The notes under the pieces are model-generated. The model was not told where the DNA came from. It saw only the letters and a list, made by a program, of their open reading frames with translations, and did not search any database. Below, piece by piece: positions 36,612 to 47,603 of a DNA stretch of 64,000 nucleotides; position 1 is the stretch's first letter, and the number at the start of each line of letters is the position of its first letter. This DNA comes from Pirellulaceae bacterium. Its GTDB lineage: Bacteria; Planctomycetota; Planctomycetia; Pirellulales; Pirellulaceae. The stretch is from the NCBI GenBank assembly GCA_026004775.1, contig BPJU01000020.1, forward strand, positions 52,721-116,720, given 5' to 3'. Made by a program: the position numbers and the translations under genes.

Positions 36612-37056
36612 AAACCGCCTTTTTCGTAAGCACGAGACCGTTCACGCCTGCGATTCTGCTTCGGCTCCCAACCTCATTACCGTAACGATTGGTACCGGCA
36701 GGGTCAATTGTCGCCCCCGCTCAACAAACCTTTGCCAGTGTCGTCCGCAATAGACCCGTTTTCGTCGCCGGAAGCTTCGTGGTCAGCCGGCCGTAGCGCG
36801 CCGTATTTGCTGCGGGCTGGTGACAGCCCCAAACCATAACCCGTCTACCCTAACTCGTAGGGGCGTTCCTTTGAGCCTCGACATATTACATACTCCGGGG
36901 TAGAATCCATTGTTTGACTATGCCGGGTCCGTTTCGTCTGATGGTTTCGGCAGCCGGGGTAGCGGGTCGGACTGTTGGGAGGCGTATGTTGGGAATCGGG
37001 GGCCGGCGAGTGGTACGGTGTTCCAGACCGGCACTTGGTAATGCGGAAGACTTTTT
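36612..37056. other. Divergent intergenic region before ffh
   Basis: About 445 bases lie between the divergent membrane-protein gene and ffh. No tRNA or 4.5S RNA pattern (GGAAGGGAGCAGC-type apex) was found and no coding frame is convincing. Promoters in both directions are expected but not identifiable with confidence. Confidence 0.45.
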
Positions 37057-38535
37057 ATGTTTGAGTCGCTGAGGACCGGATTGTCGAACGCTTTCCGGGC
37101 GTTGCAGGGCAAAGCGCGCCTGACGGAAGCCAACATGCGGGAAGGCCTGCGGCTGGTCGAAAATTCGCTGTTGGAGGCCGACGTCAACGTCGACGTAGTT
37201 CGCCAGTTCATGGAGAACGTTTCGGCCAAGGCACTTGGGGAAAAAGTCCTCAATTCGCTCGATCCCAGCCACCAACTGCTGCTGATCGTCTACAAAGAGC
37301 TGGTGGCGTTGTTGGGGCCGGCCGATCCGACGTTGCCTCTGAAAAAAGAGGTGAACGTCATCATGATGTGCGGGCTACAGGGGTCGGGGAAAACGACCAC
37401 CTGTGGCAAACTGGCTCGTTGGCTTCAAGAACGCAAGATTCGCCCGATGTTGGTAGCGGCCGACTTGCAGCGGCCGGCCGCCATCGAGCAGCTCCAGGTG
37501 ATCGGCCGGCAACTGGACGTGCCGGTCTATACCGAACCGGGTGCCGGCGACCCGGTGACTGTCTGCCGGAACGCCGTGGGCCGTGCGGGCCAAGAAGGAT
37601 GCAAGGTGGTGATCCTGGACACAGCCGGCCGGCTGGCGATCGACCGCGAATTGATGGACCAACTGGTTCGCATCGACCGGCTGGTGCAGCCCGACGAGGT
37701 GCTGCTGGTGGTCGACGGTATGATGGGCCAGGATGCCGTGCAGAGTGCCCGGGCCTTCAACGATGCCCTCGAGCTGAACGGGCTGATCATGACCAAGCTC
37801 GATGGCGATGCCCGCGGCGGTGCGTTGTTGTCTGTGCGCGCCGTTACCGGAGTGCCCGTAAAATTCATCGGAACCGGCGAACATCTGGATGCCCTCGAAC
37901 CGCTGCATCCGGAGGGTATGGCCAGCCGTATTTTGGGGCTCGGGGACATGCTGGCGATGGCCACCGAGGCTCAGCGGCTGGTCGACGAACAAGAGCGGCA
38001 GCGGATGGAGCAGAAGCTCCGCGAACGCTCCTTCACCCTGGATGACTTCAAAAGCCAGCTCGAAAAGTTGGTCCGCCCGGGGCTGTTGCAGCGCTTCATG
38101 AGCTTCATGCCCGGTATGGACCAGTTGCGGGAGCTTATGGGTGACGAGGATGCCACCCTGGCGTTGCGGCGGGCAATCGGTATCATCAACTCCATGACGC
38201 CGCAGGAGCGGCAGTATCCGGAGATCATTGACCTCAGCCGCCGGTGCCGCATTGCACGAGGTGCAGGGGTGCCGCCTTTTGAGGTCAACGCGATGCTCAA
38301 ACAATTTGCCGCCATGCGGGATGTGATGGAAAACCTGGTCCAGGTTGGAGCAGCAGAGCGCCTTCAGGCGATCCAGCAACTCCAACAAGCAGCCATCCGC
38401 GATCCGTTCAGTGTCCTGCAACGGACCAAGAAAGGCACCGGTAAACGGCTCACCAGCCAGGAACGAGAACGGTTGCGGATGCAACGGGAAAAGGAGCTGC
38501 GGCGGCGCAAGCGCCAACAACGCCGCGGCGGTTGA
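37057..38535 (+). CDS. ffh: Signal recognition particle protein Ffh (SRP54)
   Basis: This 492-residue GTPase binds signal peptides and 4.5S RNA and docks with FtsY. It has the N domain MFESLRTGLSNAFRALQGKA, G1 GLQGSGKTTTCGKLA, the ADLQRPAAIEQL box, G3 DTAGRLAID, G4 TKLDGDARGG, and the Met-rich M domain with FMSFMPGMDQLRELMG, RIARGAGVPPFEVNAMLKQF and a basic C-terminal tail. It is the first gene of the ffh-rpsP-trmD-rplS block. Its stop is about 100 bases before rpsP. Confidence 0.97.
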   Translation: MFESLRTGLSNAFRALQGKARLTEANMREGLRLVENSLLEADVNVDVVRQFMENVSAKALGEKVLNSLDPSHQLLLIVYKELVALLGPADPTLPLKKEVNVIMMCGLQGSGKTTTCGKLARWLQERKIRPMLVAADLQRPAAIEQLQVIGRQLDVPVYTEPGAGDPVTVCRNAVGRAGQEGCKVVILDTAGRLAIDRELMDQLVRIDRLVQPDEVLLVVDGMMGQDAVQSARAFNDALELNGLIMTKLDGDARGGALLSVRAVTGVPVKFIGTGEHLDALEPLHPEGMASRILGLGDMLAMATEAQRLVDEQERQRMEQKLRERSFTLDDFKSQLEKLVRPGLLQRFMSFMPGMDQLRELMGDEDATLALRRAIGIINSMTPQERQYPEIIDLSRRCRIARGAGVPPFEVNAMLKQFAAMRDVMENLVQVGAAERLQAIQQLQQAAIRDPFSVLQRTKKGTGKRLTSQERERLRMQREKELRRRKRQQRRGG

Positions 38536-38633
38536 CGTTTATTATCCCGCGACGACCGGCCGGCTGCTTTCCAAGCACGAAACGGTACCGGACGGCCGGC
38601 AGTCGCCCAATGGCAGGAGAGGTGCAACGTACG

Positions 38634-39011
38634 ATGGCAGTTCGTATCCGTATGAAACGCATGGGCCGCAAACATCGCCCGTTTTTCCGGATCTGCGCGA
38701 TGGATGCGCGAACTCCCCGCGACGGTAAAGTGCTGGAGGAACTGGGCTATTACGACCCGATGGTACCCGAGACGGACGCTCGAGCCATCCTCAACGGGGA
38801 ACGGATCGAGTACTGGTTGAGCGTCGGCGCACAGCCCACCGAAAAAGTCAAGATCTTGATCAAGAAGTACGGGAAAAACGGCACACACCTCAAACAGCAG
38901 GCCGAAGCGCTGGAGCGGTTGCGCAACGCGCGGCACAACCGCCAGATGCCGCCGCTGCCGCCTTACGTGACGGCTCAGCCGTCGGTCGAAAGCACCTCCG
39001 GGACGGCTTGA
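38634..39011 (+). CDS. rpsP: 30S ribosomal protein S16
   Basis: This 125-residue protein begins AVRIRMKRMGRKHRPFFRIC, the classical S16 start, followed by DGKVLEELGYYDPM and an IEYWLSVGAQPTEKVKILIK block. The C-terminal extension of about 35 residues (Pro/Ser-rich) is longer than the E. coli form (82 residues). The ATG at 38634 is chosen because upstream in-frame sequence to 38532 does not fit the family. AGGAGAGG lies somewhat far upstream. Confidence 0.96.
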   Translation: MAVRIRMKRMGRKHRPFFRICAMDARTPRDGKVLEELGYYDPMVPETDARAILNGERIEYWLSVGAQPTEKVKILIKKYGKNGTHLKQQAEALERLRNARHNRQMPPLPPYVTAQPSVESTSGTA

Positions 39012-39272
39012 GCAGCCGGCCTGCCGGCCCAGGCTGGCATCCATGGGTTTCCCGCCGTGAAAAGGCCCGCCCCGCGGAAACGGCGGCCAGCGGTCTGTCC
39101 GGCCCACGCCGGGAACGGAGGGGCAACCAAAGCAGGCGGAAAGGCAATCCCGCCAGCCTGATGGACGTGCGGTGTCCCCCGGCGGCCATGCCAAGGTTGT
39201 GTATCGCGACTGCCGAGGGGGCGTGTGGCGCTTAGCGGGTCTGCCCTTCCACTGCGCGAACCGGTGCAGGTC

Positions 39273-40022
39273 ATGCGCATCGACGTCATTACGCTTTTCC
39301 CGGCTATCTTCACCGGCTATCTGGATCAAAGCCTGCTGGCCAAGGCGCGCAAACGCGGGTTGGTTCAGATCGTGTTGCACGATCTACGAGCCTGGTCGCC
39401 CGACAAAAAACATTTCAAAGTGGACGACCGACCTTACGGAGGGGGGCCGGGGATGGTCATTCGCGTCGAGCCGGTCGTGGAGTGTGTCGAGGCGGTCCAG
39501 CGAATGGCCGACGTCCCGGGTCGGCTGCTGGTGATGAGCCCTACGGGCCGCCCTTTGGACCAACAACTGGTCCGCCAATTGGCCGCTTCTCCCCGGTTGA
39601 TCCTGTTGTGCGGTCGCTACGAAGGATTCGACCAGCGCGTCTATGACCTGCTGCATCCCGAACCGATTTCGATCGGACCGTATGTGCTCAACGGCGGTGA
39701 GGTGGCTGCCATGGTGATCATCGATTCGGTAATCCGCTGGATTCCCGGTGTGCTCGGCAATGAGGAGAGCTGCCGGAGCGATTCGTTCTCGCAGGACCCT
39801 CACTTCGTCAAAGCCGCTCAATATACTCGCCCCCCGGAGTACCGCGGGCTGAAGGTGCCGGAAGTCCTGCTCAGCGGCGACCACGAACAGATCCGCAAGT
39901 GGCGGGAAGAAGACAGCCGCCGGCGGGCAGAACTTCGGCGGCAATGGCTGGCCCGACACGATACGGCTTGCGGAAACCAGACCGAGGAGGGCCGCGCGCC
40001 GCCGCACCCGCCGGAAAGCTAG
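39273..40022 (+). CDS. trmD: tRNA (guanine-N1)-methyltransferase TrmD
   Basis: This 249-residue SPOUT enzyme methylates G37 of tRNAs to prevent frameshifting. The sequence shows MRIDVITLFPAIFTGYLDQS, the substrate-binding block DDRPYGGGPGMVIR, and the trefoil-knot motifs LLCGRYEGFDQRVYD and ISIGPYVLNGGEVAAMVIID. The ATG at 39273 gives the standard N-terminus. A longer frame from 39225 is not needed. rimM, which usually lies just before trmD, is not in the 260-base gap upstream. Confidence 0.96.
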   Translation: MRIDVITLFPAIFTGYLDQSLLAKARKRGLVQIVLHDLRAWSPDKKHFKVDDRPYGGGPGMVIRVEPVVECVEAVQRMADVPGRLLVMSPTGRPLDQQLVRQLAASPRLILLCGRYEGFDQRVYDLLHPEPISIGPYVLNGGEVAAMVIIDSVIRWIPGVLGNEESCRSDSFSQDPHFVKAAQYTRPPEYRGLKVPEVLLSGDHEQIRKWREEDSRRRAELRRQWLARHDTACGNQTEEGRAPPHPPES

Positions 40023-40236
40023 TCGGTCGAGTTGTTTTTCGTGCGGTGGTCCGGTGCAGCCGAACAAATTCCGGCCACTCCCATTGCCAGAAACACGATT
40101 TTCGGCGAAGCTATCCAGATACCGTTTTTTGCCAAGCCCGGAGGCTCAAGTATCCCTGTTAGACTGCCGACCAACAGGCTGTGCCTGTAAGAAGTGTTTT
40201 TAACGATCGGACAGTTCAGCGTATTGGGGAAGTGCC

Positions 40237-40719
40237 ATGAGTGAGATGACCGAAACCGCACAAGCCACGGAAGCGGCCGGGGCGACCGAGGCGAAGAAGG
40301 CCCCGGAAGCGGCGACTCCGCGCAAATTGCCTCCCATAATCAACAACAAGTTCGCGTTGCTCAGGGCGGTCGAGCAGACTTGCCAGAAGCCGGACATCCC
40401 TCATTTCGAGGTGGGGGATGTCGTGGATGTGCATACCCGGATTCTGGAGGGCAACAAGGAGCGGATCCAGATCTTTTCCGGAACGGTGATCGCCCGCAGT
40501 GGCAGTGGCACGCGTGAAATGTTTACCGTGCGGCGGATCGTGGCCGGCGAAGGTGTGGAACGCAAGTTTCCGCTGCATTCGCCGAAGATCGCCAAGATCG
40601 AGGTCAAGCGATCGAACGTCGTTCGGCGCGCGAAGCTCTATTACTTGCGCAAACGTACCGGCAAGGGAACTCGCCTCAAAGAGCGCCGCGTCGCTCAGCA
40701 AATTCAAGGCGACGAGTAA
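40237..40719 (+). CDS. rplS: 50S ribosomal protein L19 with Ala-rich N-terminal extension
   Basis: This 160-residue product has an L19 core from about residue 38: [80 protein letters not shown] and [20 protein letters not shown]. The first 35 residues ([20 protein letters not shown]) are low-complexity Ala/Glu sequence not found in typical L19 (about 115 residues). The start at 40237 is the only clear ATG in frame near the core. Confidence 0.95.
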   Translation: MSEMTETAQATEAAGATEAKKAPEAATPRKLPPIINNKFALLRAVEQTCQKPDIPHFEVGDVVDVHTRILEGNKERIQIFSGTVIARSGSGTREMFTVRRIVAGEGVERKFPLHSPKIAKIEVKRSNVVRRAKLYYLRKRTGKGTRLKERRVAQQIQGDE

Positions 40720-40873
40720 TCCGTTCGCTGGTAAACCGCTAGCGGCTTTCGCGTCTCCAGGGCCACGCCTCGGGCCGACGGAGGCTGCGCCGGCCGGCAT
40801 GCGCGACCGCCCTGAAAAGTTCGCCGCATCTTGGGCCTAACGGGGCTGTTCCGCGGCGTTTCGATTCTGTGCG

Positions 40874-41362
40874 ATGGAGGGGGGTGTGGATTGGTTGGGC
40901 TGGTGCGCGGTCTTGCGGAGGCTAGGATCGGGTAGGCTATTTGCGCGAGAAGTCGGAACTTCGAGCAGTTCCCAGGATTTGGGCCGGCAAGGCGAACGGT
41001 GGGCGGCCTGGTCGGCTCGGCGCCGTGGCTGGCGCGTTGTGGCTCGCAATGTCCATACCCCTTTCGGCGAGATCGATCTGGTTGCCTGGGACGGAAAGTG
41101 TGTCTGGTTCGCCGAGGTCAAGACACGTACGGCCGGCCCAAAGAATTCTGCTTGGGGACAGCCCGGCGCGGAGCAGGTCGAGCGACTGGTGCGAGCCGCC
41201 CAATGGTATCGGGCGCGATATCGGTTGACGGATCGCCCGGCGCGTATGGCGCTGTGTCAGGTGAGCTGGCGCCGAGAGGCCAGGCCGGAGGTCGTTTGGT
41301 GGCTTGATCCCTGGGAAGAAAACGATCCGGAATGCGAGGGGCCGCGGTGGCCCGACCCATAG
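40874..41362 (+). CDS. yraN: YraN/UPF0102 family endonuclease-like protein
   Basis: This 162-residue protein has the family core [40 protein letters not shown] (the D-x(n)-ExK-type nuclease signature) and [15 protein letters not shown]0102 proteins have a restriction-endonuclease-like fold and are usually encoded near rplS/rnhB; their function is uncertain. The first 30 residues are an extension. The stop lies about 45 bases before queC. Confidence 0.88.
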   Translation: MEGGVDWLGWCAVLRRLGSGRLFAREVGTSSSSQDLGRQGERWAAWSARRRGWRVVARNVHTPFGEIDLVAWDGKCVWFAEVKTRTAGPKNSAWGQPGAEQVERLVRAAQWYRARYRLTDRPARMALCQVSWRREARPEVVWWLDPWEENDPECEGPRWPDP

Positions 41363-41405
41363 CCGCCCATCCCACGGGGTGGCGGTCCGTTGGAGGCAAA
41401 CCGAC

Positions 41406-42113
41406 ATGAGTGGCGGTGCGGGAAAACCGGCTGTGGTCTTGGTAAGCGGCGGCATGGATTCGGCTACCACATTGGCGATCGCGCGGGCCGAAGGTTTTCG
41501 ATTGTACGCGATGAGTTTTCGGTACGGGCAGCGACATCACGTTGAGCTGCAAGCCGCGCAGCGCGTGTGCCAGGCGTTGGGAGTCGAACAGCATCGGGTT
41601 GTGGAGATCGACCTGCGGGCTTTCGGCGGCTCGGCGCTCACGGATCAATTGCCCGTACCCAAAGGTCGAAGCTGGGAGGAGATTGGTGCCGGGATCCCGG
41701 TCACCTATGTGCCGGCGCGCAACACGATTTTTCTGGCATACGCACTGGCTTGGGGCGAAGTACTGGGCGCCGCAGATATCTTTATCGGGGTGAATGCGAT
41801 CGACTATAGCGGTTATCCGGATTGTCGCCCGGAGTTCATTGCGGCGTTTGAGCGGATGGCCAACTTGGCATTGAAAGCGGCTGTGGAAGGCTCGCTTCAC
41901 GTGCGGATCCATACGCCGCTGGTGCACTGCACGAAGGCCGAGATTATTCGAAAGGGTCTCGAGCTGGGGGTGGACTTTTCATGGACCACCAGTTGCTACG
42001 ACCCGGATCCGGAAGGCAGAGCCTGTGGCGAGTGTGATGCATGTCAATTGCGCCGCCGGGGTTTTCTAGAGGCGGGCGTGCCGGACCCGACGCTTTATCG
42101 CAATGCCCCCTAG
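41406..42113 (+). CDS. queC: 7-cyano-7-deazaguanine synthase QueC
   Basis: This 235-residue enzyme makes preQ0 from 7-carboxy-7-deazaguanine, ammonia and ATP for queuosine synthesis. It has PP-loop [16 protein letters not shown], the [10 protein letters not shown] block, [20 protein letters not shown], and the C-terminal zinc site made by Cys residues in TTSCYD...[13 protein letters not shown]. The ATG at 41406 has GGAGG nine bases ahead. No other queuosine gene is in the window. Confidence 0.96.
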   Translation: MSGGAGKPAVVLVSGGMDSATTLAIARAEGFRLYAMSFRYGQRHHVELQAAQRVCQALGVEQHRVVEIDLRAFGGSALTDQLPVPKGRSWEEIGAGIPVTYVPARNTIFLAYALAWGEVLGAADIFIGVNAIDYSGYPDCRPEFIAAFERMANLALKAAVEGSLHVRIHTPLVHCTKAEIIRKGLELGVDFSWTTSCYDPDPEGRACGECDACQLRRRGFLEAGVPDPTLYRNAP

Positions 42114-42468
42114 GTCGGGTGGCTGAAAAACTGCGAAGCCTGCTTGGGGAATTTTTTTTCGCAGCGGAGCTTGACGGACTAAGCTCACATTGCAAATATT
42201 AAAAATGGCCGGTGGGGTGGGTTGGGGGTGGCAACCGATGGCCCAAGCCCAACAAAGTATGCCGGCATCAAAGACCGCACGGCCAGTGGGCTGAAGGAGC
42301 AGGTTCAAGTTGCCTGCTGGTTCCTGCCGATAAGCGGTCGGTGGGGCAGTCGCCCCTCTTGACTTCCTGTCCGTCAATGGGAAAAATAGGGAATGCCCGG
42401 TTGGACAACTGGGTGTTCTTTGCATGACAGGAAGTGCTGCTCGGTGGAAAAAATTTTTGAGCTGGTTC
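42114..42468. other. Non-coding region upstream of the 16S promoter
   Basis: About 355 bases after queC contain no coding frame of family character. An A/T-rich block (AAAAAATTTTT, about 42448-42458) sits just before the -35 of the rRNA promoter and could act as an UP element. Confidence 0.5.
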
Positions 42469-42496
42469 TTGACAGCCGAGCAGGTTGGTATAGAAT
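42469..42496 (+). promoter_or_regulatory. 16S rRNA promoter (sigma70 type)
   Basis: TTGACA at 42469-42474, a 16-base spacer, and TAGAAT at 42491-42496 are followed by a G-rich start region. The near-consensus -35, the A/T block just upstream and the position about 240 bases before mature 16S all fit a strong rRNA promoter. Confidence 0.8.
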
Positions 42497-42545
42497 CACG
42501 GGTCCCGATTGGGGACGAGCCGGCACGGTGATGTCGGCTGACATA

Positions 42546-42557
42546 GATCTTTGACAA
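42546..42557 (+). promoter_or_regulatory. boxA-like antitermination site in the 16S leader
   Basis: GATCTTTGACAA resembles boxA of rRNA leaders (TGCTCTTTAACAA type), which loads the NusB/NusE antitermination complex. It lies between the promoter and the 16S gene, as expected. Confidence 0.55.
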
Positions 42558-42737
42558 TTCGGTGGAGATGCCTTTTCCGTCAACCGGTTTGAGGTTGTGT
42601 GGAAAACAGGCCTTTCTCGGCGCCTGGGCGACCTGGGCGTCGGGCGTAGCGCAAGCTACGGTTGGAGTCAAACCGCTTCAGGGTTGGCTCATGATCCGCC
42701 CGCCGTTTTGTAGCGGCGTGGTCGGACAAGCAGATAC

Positions 42738-44278
<1,541 letters not shown>

Positions 44279-44387
44279 CCTTGACCTGCATGTGGTGACA
44301 CGGCAGGTCCAAATGTGGTCACAACGCTCAAACCACGGAAAAGGTGCCGGCCCTCGGGCCGGTGACTCCGCCGGATTGAAAAAGATA

Positions 44388-44426
44388 CCCCGCCCAGGTC
44401 AGGCCTGCCTGGGCGGGTTTTTTTTT
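44388..44426 (+). terminator. Rho-independent terminator of the 16S unit
   Basis: CCCGCCCAGG (44389-44398) pairs with CCTGGGCGGG (44408-44417) around a nine-base loop, directly followed by nine T. It ends the 16S transcript about 120 bases after the mature 3' end. A smaller hairpin (CCGGCCCTCGGGCCGG, about 44347-44362) precedes it. Confidence 0.93.
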
Positions 44427-44664
44427 GCGCTGCTCATCTCGTCCAGCCGCGGGCGTGGGCTTTGGCCACAATGGCGCGGCCGGGGCGTGCGATCTGGCCC
44501 CAACCGCATCCTTCTTGTCTAGCACGTCTGACCCGATACCGTTACCACTTGCCACCTGGCCGCCGCTCTGCATGCTTGGTAGTTCCGGGCACTCGGCAAA
44601 CTGCCGCCGGCGATGCTCCCGCTTATAATAGTGGCCGTCACGGCACTGGAATGTTCGTCGAAGC

Positions 44665-46050
44665 ATGCATCGAATACGTCAAGGGCTTGGGATTATGCCG
44701 CCGCGCAATCTGGCCGCCATCCTCGTAACGCTCGTCCTGTCGCTACTCTGCTCGGCTGCCACCACACGCCATCGCTACGCTGCTCTGGTGGCCGAAGCCA
44801 TCCAGATCGTTACCGATGAGTGGCTCGAGCCCGTCGAGCCCAGGCAATTATTCGAATACGCCATGGACGGGATGCTGGAAAAACTCGACCCCTATTCCGA
44901 ATTCATCCCGCCGGCCAAGCTCCAGCCTTTCCAGGAAAGTATCGAACAACAATTCGGCGGGATCGGTATCGTCATCGAACGCGACACGTCGAACCAGCGC
45001 ATCGTCGTGATCAGTACGGTGGTCGGTGGTCCGGCTTATCGAGCAGGGATCCAAGTCGGTGACGTGATCGTGGCGGTCGACGGTCAACCGGTGCATTTGA
45101 TGTCCTACGACGAAGTGCGCGACCGCATTCGAGGCGCCCCTGGGACGAGCGTCCGCTTGACGCTGCGGCACAGCCAGGACGGGCATGAGCGAGAGGTTTC
45201 TGTCGAACGTGCCGTCATCAGTGTGCCGTCGGTACTGGGGGACGTGCGCGATGCACAAGGAAACTGGCTTTTTTCGCTGGAAAGCTATCCCCGCATCGGT
45301 TACATCCGCATCGTGACGTTCGGCGAAAAGACGGTCGATGAGTTGAAGGCGGCGCTGGCGCGACTGCCGGAATCGGCCGACGGATTGATCCTCGATTTGC
45401 GCAACAATTCCGGCGGACTTCTCTCGGCAGCCGTACAAACCTGCGATCTGTTCTTGGATGAAGGAGTCATCGTGACGACCCGAGGCCGCAACGGCACCAT
45501 CCGCAGTACGTATGCGGCAACCCCCGGAACGCTGGTACCCAAGACCCTGCCCATTGTCGTACTGATCAACCGCTACTCGGCCAGCGCCAGCGAAATCGTG
45601 GCCGCCTGTCTCCAGGACCATCGACGAGCTGCGGTGGCCGGCGAACGCTCCTGGGGCAAAGGTACCGTGCAGAATCTTTATCCGCTGGAAGGCGGTCGCA
45701 GTGCCATCAAATTGACGGTGGCCACCTACTGGAGGCCCAGCGGCCAAAACATCCATCGTGAACCAAACGCGCCGGAAGAGGCAGCCTGGGGAGTCCGCCC
45801 CGATCCGGGTTTGGAAGTGAAACTGACCGACGAACAACTCGACCGCCTCGTGCGCCTGCGCCAGCGCCGCGATGTTCTGGGGCCCGTCGTTGCCACAGGA
45901 CCAGTGGCTTCCCCAAGCGGATTGCCGGGTGACCATGGCCCACCGGCTGACCGAACATGGGAAGACATCCAGTTGCAAAGGGCGGTGGAGTACCTGTTAC
46001 AGCAACGAACATCGGTAAAGAACGCGTCCACGGCATCACAGCAGGAGTAA
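44665..46050 (+). CDS. S41 family C-terminal processing peptidase
   Basis: This 461-residue exported protease has a signal/anchor LAAILVTLVLSLLCSA, a PDZ domain (FGGIGIVIERDTSNQRIVVI, AGIQVGDVIVAVDGQPV) and the S41 catalytic core DGLILDLRNNSGGLLSAAVQ. The nucleophile Ser is in NRYSASASEIVAACLQDHRR and the general base Lys in GERSWGKGTVQ. It trims C-termini of periplasmic proteins. The ATG at 44665 is used; 44695 would also keep the signal sequence. The stop is three bases before DUF445, so the two are probably cotranscribed. Confidence 0.93.
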   Translation: MHRIRQGLGIMPPRNLAAILVTLVLSLLCSAATTRHRYAALVAEAIQIVTDEWLEPVEPRQLFEYAMDGMLEKLDPYSEFIPPAKLQPFQESIEQQFGGIGIVIERDTSNQRIVVISTVVGGPAYRAGIQVGDVIVAVDGQPVHLMSYDEVRDRIRGAPGTSVRLTLRHSQDGHEREVSVERAVISVPSVLGDVRDAQGNWLFSLESYPRIGYIRIVTFGEKTVDELKAALARLPESADGLILDLRNNSGGLLSAAVQTCDLFLDEGVIVTTRGRNGTIRSTYAATPGTLVPKTLPIVVLINRYSASASEIVAACLQDHRRAAVAGERSWGKGTVQNLYPLEGGRSAIKLTVATYWRPSGQNIHREPNAPEEAAWGVRPDPGLEVKLTDEQLDRLVRLRQRRDVLGPVVATGPVASPSGLPGDHGPPADRTWEDIQLQRAVEYLLQQRTSVKNASTASQQE

Positions 46051-46053
46051 CCT

Positions 46054-47355
46054 ATGGGCACGCCACATCCATGGGCGGATCTTCGACGTTGGTCAACCTG
46101 GAATCGCATTACGTTTGCTGTATCGGTGGCCCTGATGGGGGTGTTCCTTATCGGCAGCCCCATCTTGGCGCTTTTTGGGTATGAATGGACCGACTGGGCT
46201 CGCCAGTGGTTCTGGCCTATGGCTCTGGCTGCCGTGGTGGGCTATATGACCAACTTTGTGGCCGTTGAAATGCTCTTCAAACCGTATGATCGCACTGAAT
46301 GGCATTGGCTACGCGGGATCACGCTTGGCTTGTGGCGGCAGGGCGTCGTGCCATCACGTAAGTCGGAGATCGCTCAAGCTGTAGGGGAACAGTTCTCAAG
46401 ACACTTGCTTACCCCGGAACGTATCAGCGAACAGATCGTCGACGTTGCCCGGCGATTGCTAGATAGTCCGGACCTGCGCCGCCAAATCCGACAGGTGTTA
46501 GGGCCGGTCATTCGTAAACAGTTGCCGGCGCTTATCAACAAACTGACGCCTGAAGTGATGAGTCTATTGCGGAAGGCGGGCAAGTCAGCCCTGCAAAAGG
46601 AATTCATGGTCAGTTTCATCGAAGATGTGCTCCAGCCATGGCTGGCGGATCGCGCCACCCGCAAGGCGCTGGTCGATGTGATCGTGGATTTCCTCCAAGC
46701 TCACGCTCCTACGTTGGTCCGAGAATTGCAACGAGCTGTCCAGGCGTACGCGCGTACAAGCTTCTGGCGCCGCCTGGCACTGAGCCTGGCGGAAGTAATA
46801 GGATTCATTGATTGGCAGGAGGTGCGCACGAAGTTGTACGACTACGTGGATAGCGCCGAAACACGTAGAAAACTATACGATTGGCTGGGTAACGTGGCGG
46901 GGAGCATCGCGGAGACGGTTGCAACGGATGAGCGACTGGTCGATGCACTGGAAAGCCTTAAGGTCCGATCGCAGGACGTGCTGGTAGAGCGAGTCGAGGA
47001 GTTCTTGCACGAGCAGTTGCCGGAGGTGGGGCAGAGGCTGGTCGATTCGCCCGACTTTTGGAACTGGCTGGCAAACCAAGCACTTCCCGAATCCAAAACG
47101 GACATCTTGGCGTGGCTGGAACGAGAGAGGGGTGGGGTATTCCTTGCACGAGAGTTCAACGTAGCCGGCGCTGTGGCAACGGCTGTCAACGAGTTACCGG
47201 TGTCCCACGTGCATAACCTGGTGAACCAGGTCAGTGCCAACGAATTGGGGGCGATCCAGGTATTGGGGTTTATTCTGGGAGGTGTAGCCGGCACCGTGAT
47301 GGCTGCATTGTTGTTCTACCATGGGCTGGCGAATGCCGCGGTGGTGCTGCGATAG
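46054..47355 (+). CDS. DUF445 family membrane protein
   Basis: This 433-residue protein has two N-terminal helices (ITFAVSVALMGVFLIGSPIL and FWPMALAAVVGYMTNFVAVE), the family signature GYMTNFVAVEMLFKPY, a long amphipathic helical middle (LLRKAGKSALQKEF and similar) and a C-terminal helix VLGFILGGVAGTVMAALLFY. DUF445/YheB proteins are of unknown function. It starts three bases after the S41 protease stop. Confidence 0.9.
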   Translation: MGTPHPWADLRRWSTWNRITFAVSVALMGVFLIGSPILALFGYEWTDWARQWFWPMALAAVVGYMTNFVAVEMLFKPYDRTEWHWLRGITLGLWRQGVVPSRKSEIAQAVGEQFSRHLLTPERISEQIVDVARRLLDSPDLRRQIRQVLGPVIRKQLPALINKLTPEVMSLLRKAGKSALQKEFMVSFIEDVLQPWLADRATRKALVDVIVDFLQAHAPTLVRELQRAVQAYARTSFWRRLALSLAEVIGFIDWQEVRTKLYDYVDSAETRRKLYDWLGNVAGSIAETVATDERLVDALESLKVRSQDVLVERVEEFLHEQLPEVGQRLVDSPDFWNWLANQALPESKTDILAWLERERGGVFLAREFNVAGAVATAVNELPVSHVHNLVNQVSANELGAIQVLGFILGGVAGTVMAALLFYHGLANAAVVLR

Positions 47356-47387
47356 CCCGGAGTGGTAGATCAGGTGACCACACCTAG

Positions 47388-47509
47388 CACGGCCGTCTCG
47401 GCCGTGTGAGTCACCCAAGATGCTGGTTCACACCGGTGCATAGCGCGGGCTGCGTCGCGCAGACGTCCTTGTGATGGAACGCCAACTCCCCACGGGCGAG
47501 ACGCCCGTG
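47388..47509. repeat. Two REP-like palindromes
   Basis: CACGGCCG-TCT-CGGCCGTG at 47388-47406 and CACGGGCG-AGA-CGCCCGTG at 47491-47509 are perfect eight-base stems with three-base loops. The loops are reverse complements, so the two copies stand in opposite orientation. They lie between the DUF445 gene and hom and may help end transcription. No T-run follows. Confidence 0.7.
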
Positions 47510-47603
47510 CCACATGTGCCACGTGCCGTTGACGATTTTGCCCCAACACTCCTAGCATAAAGGGTTCAAAGCCGTCGGGTTATGTACTCTGGTATTACTG
47601 TCT

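Noticed and set aside
36612..37056. 4.5S (SRP) RNA upstream of ffh
   Set aside because: The conserved apex sequence of SRP RNA was not found and no long hairpin forms.
37375..38520. 381-codon open frame on the minus strand
   Set aside because: It is a shadow of ffh on the other strand; its translation (His/Gln-rich) matches no family.
44848..45978. 376-codon open frame on the minus strand
   Set aside because: It is the antisense shadow of the S41 protease gene, without start signals or protein-like composition.
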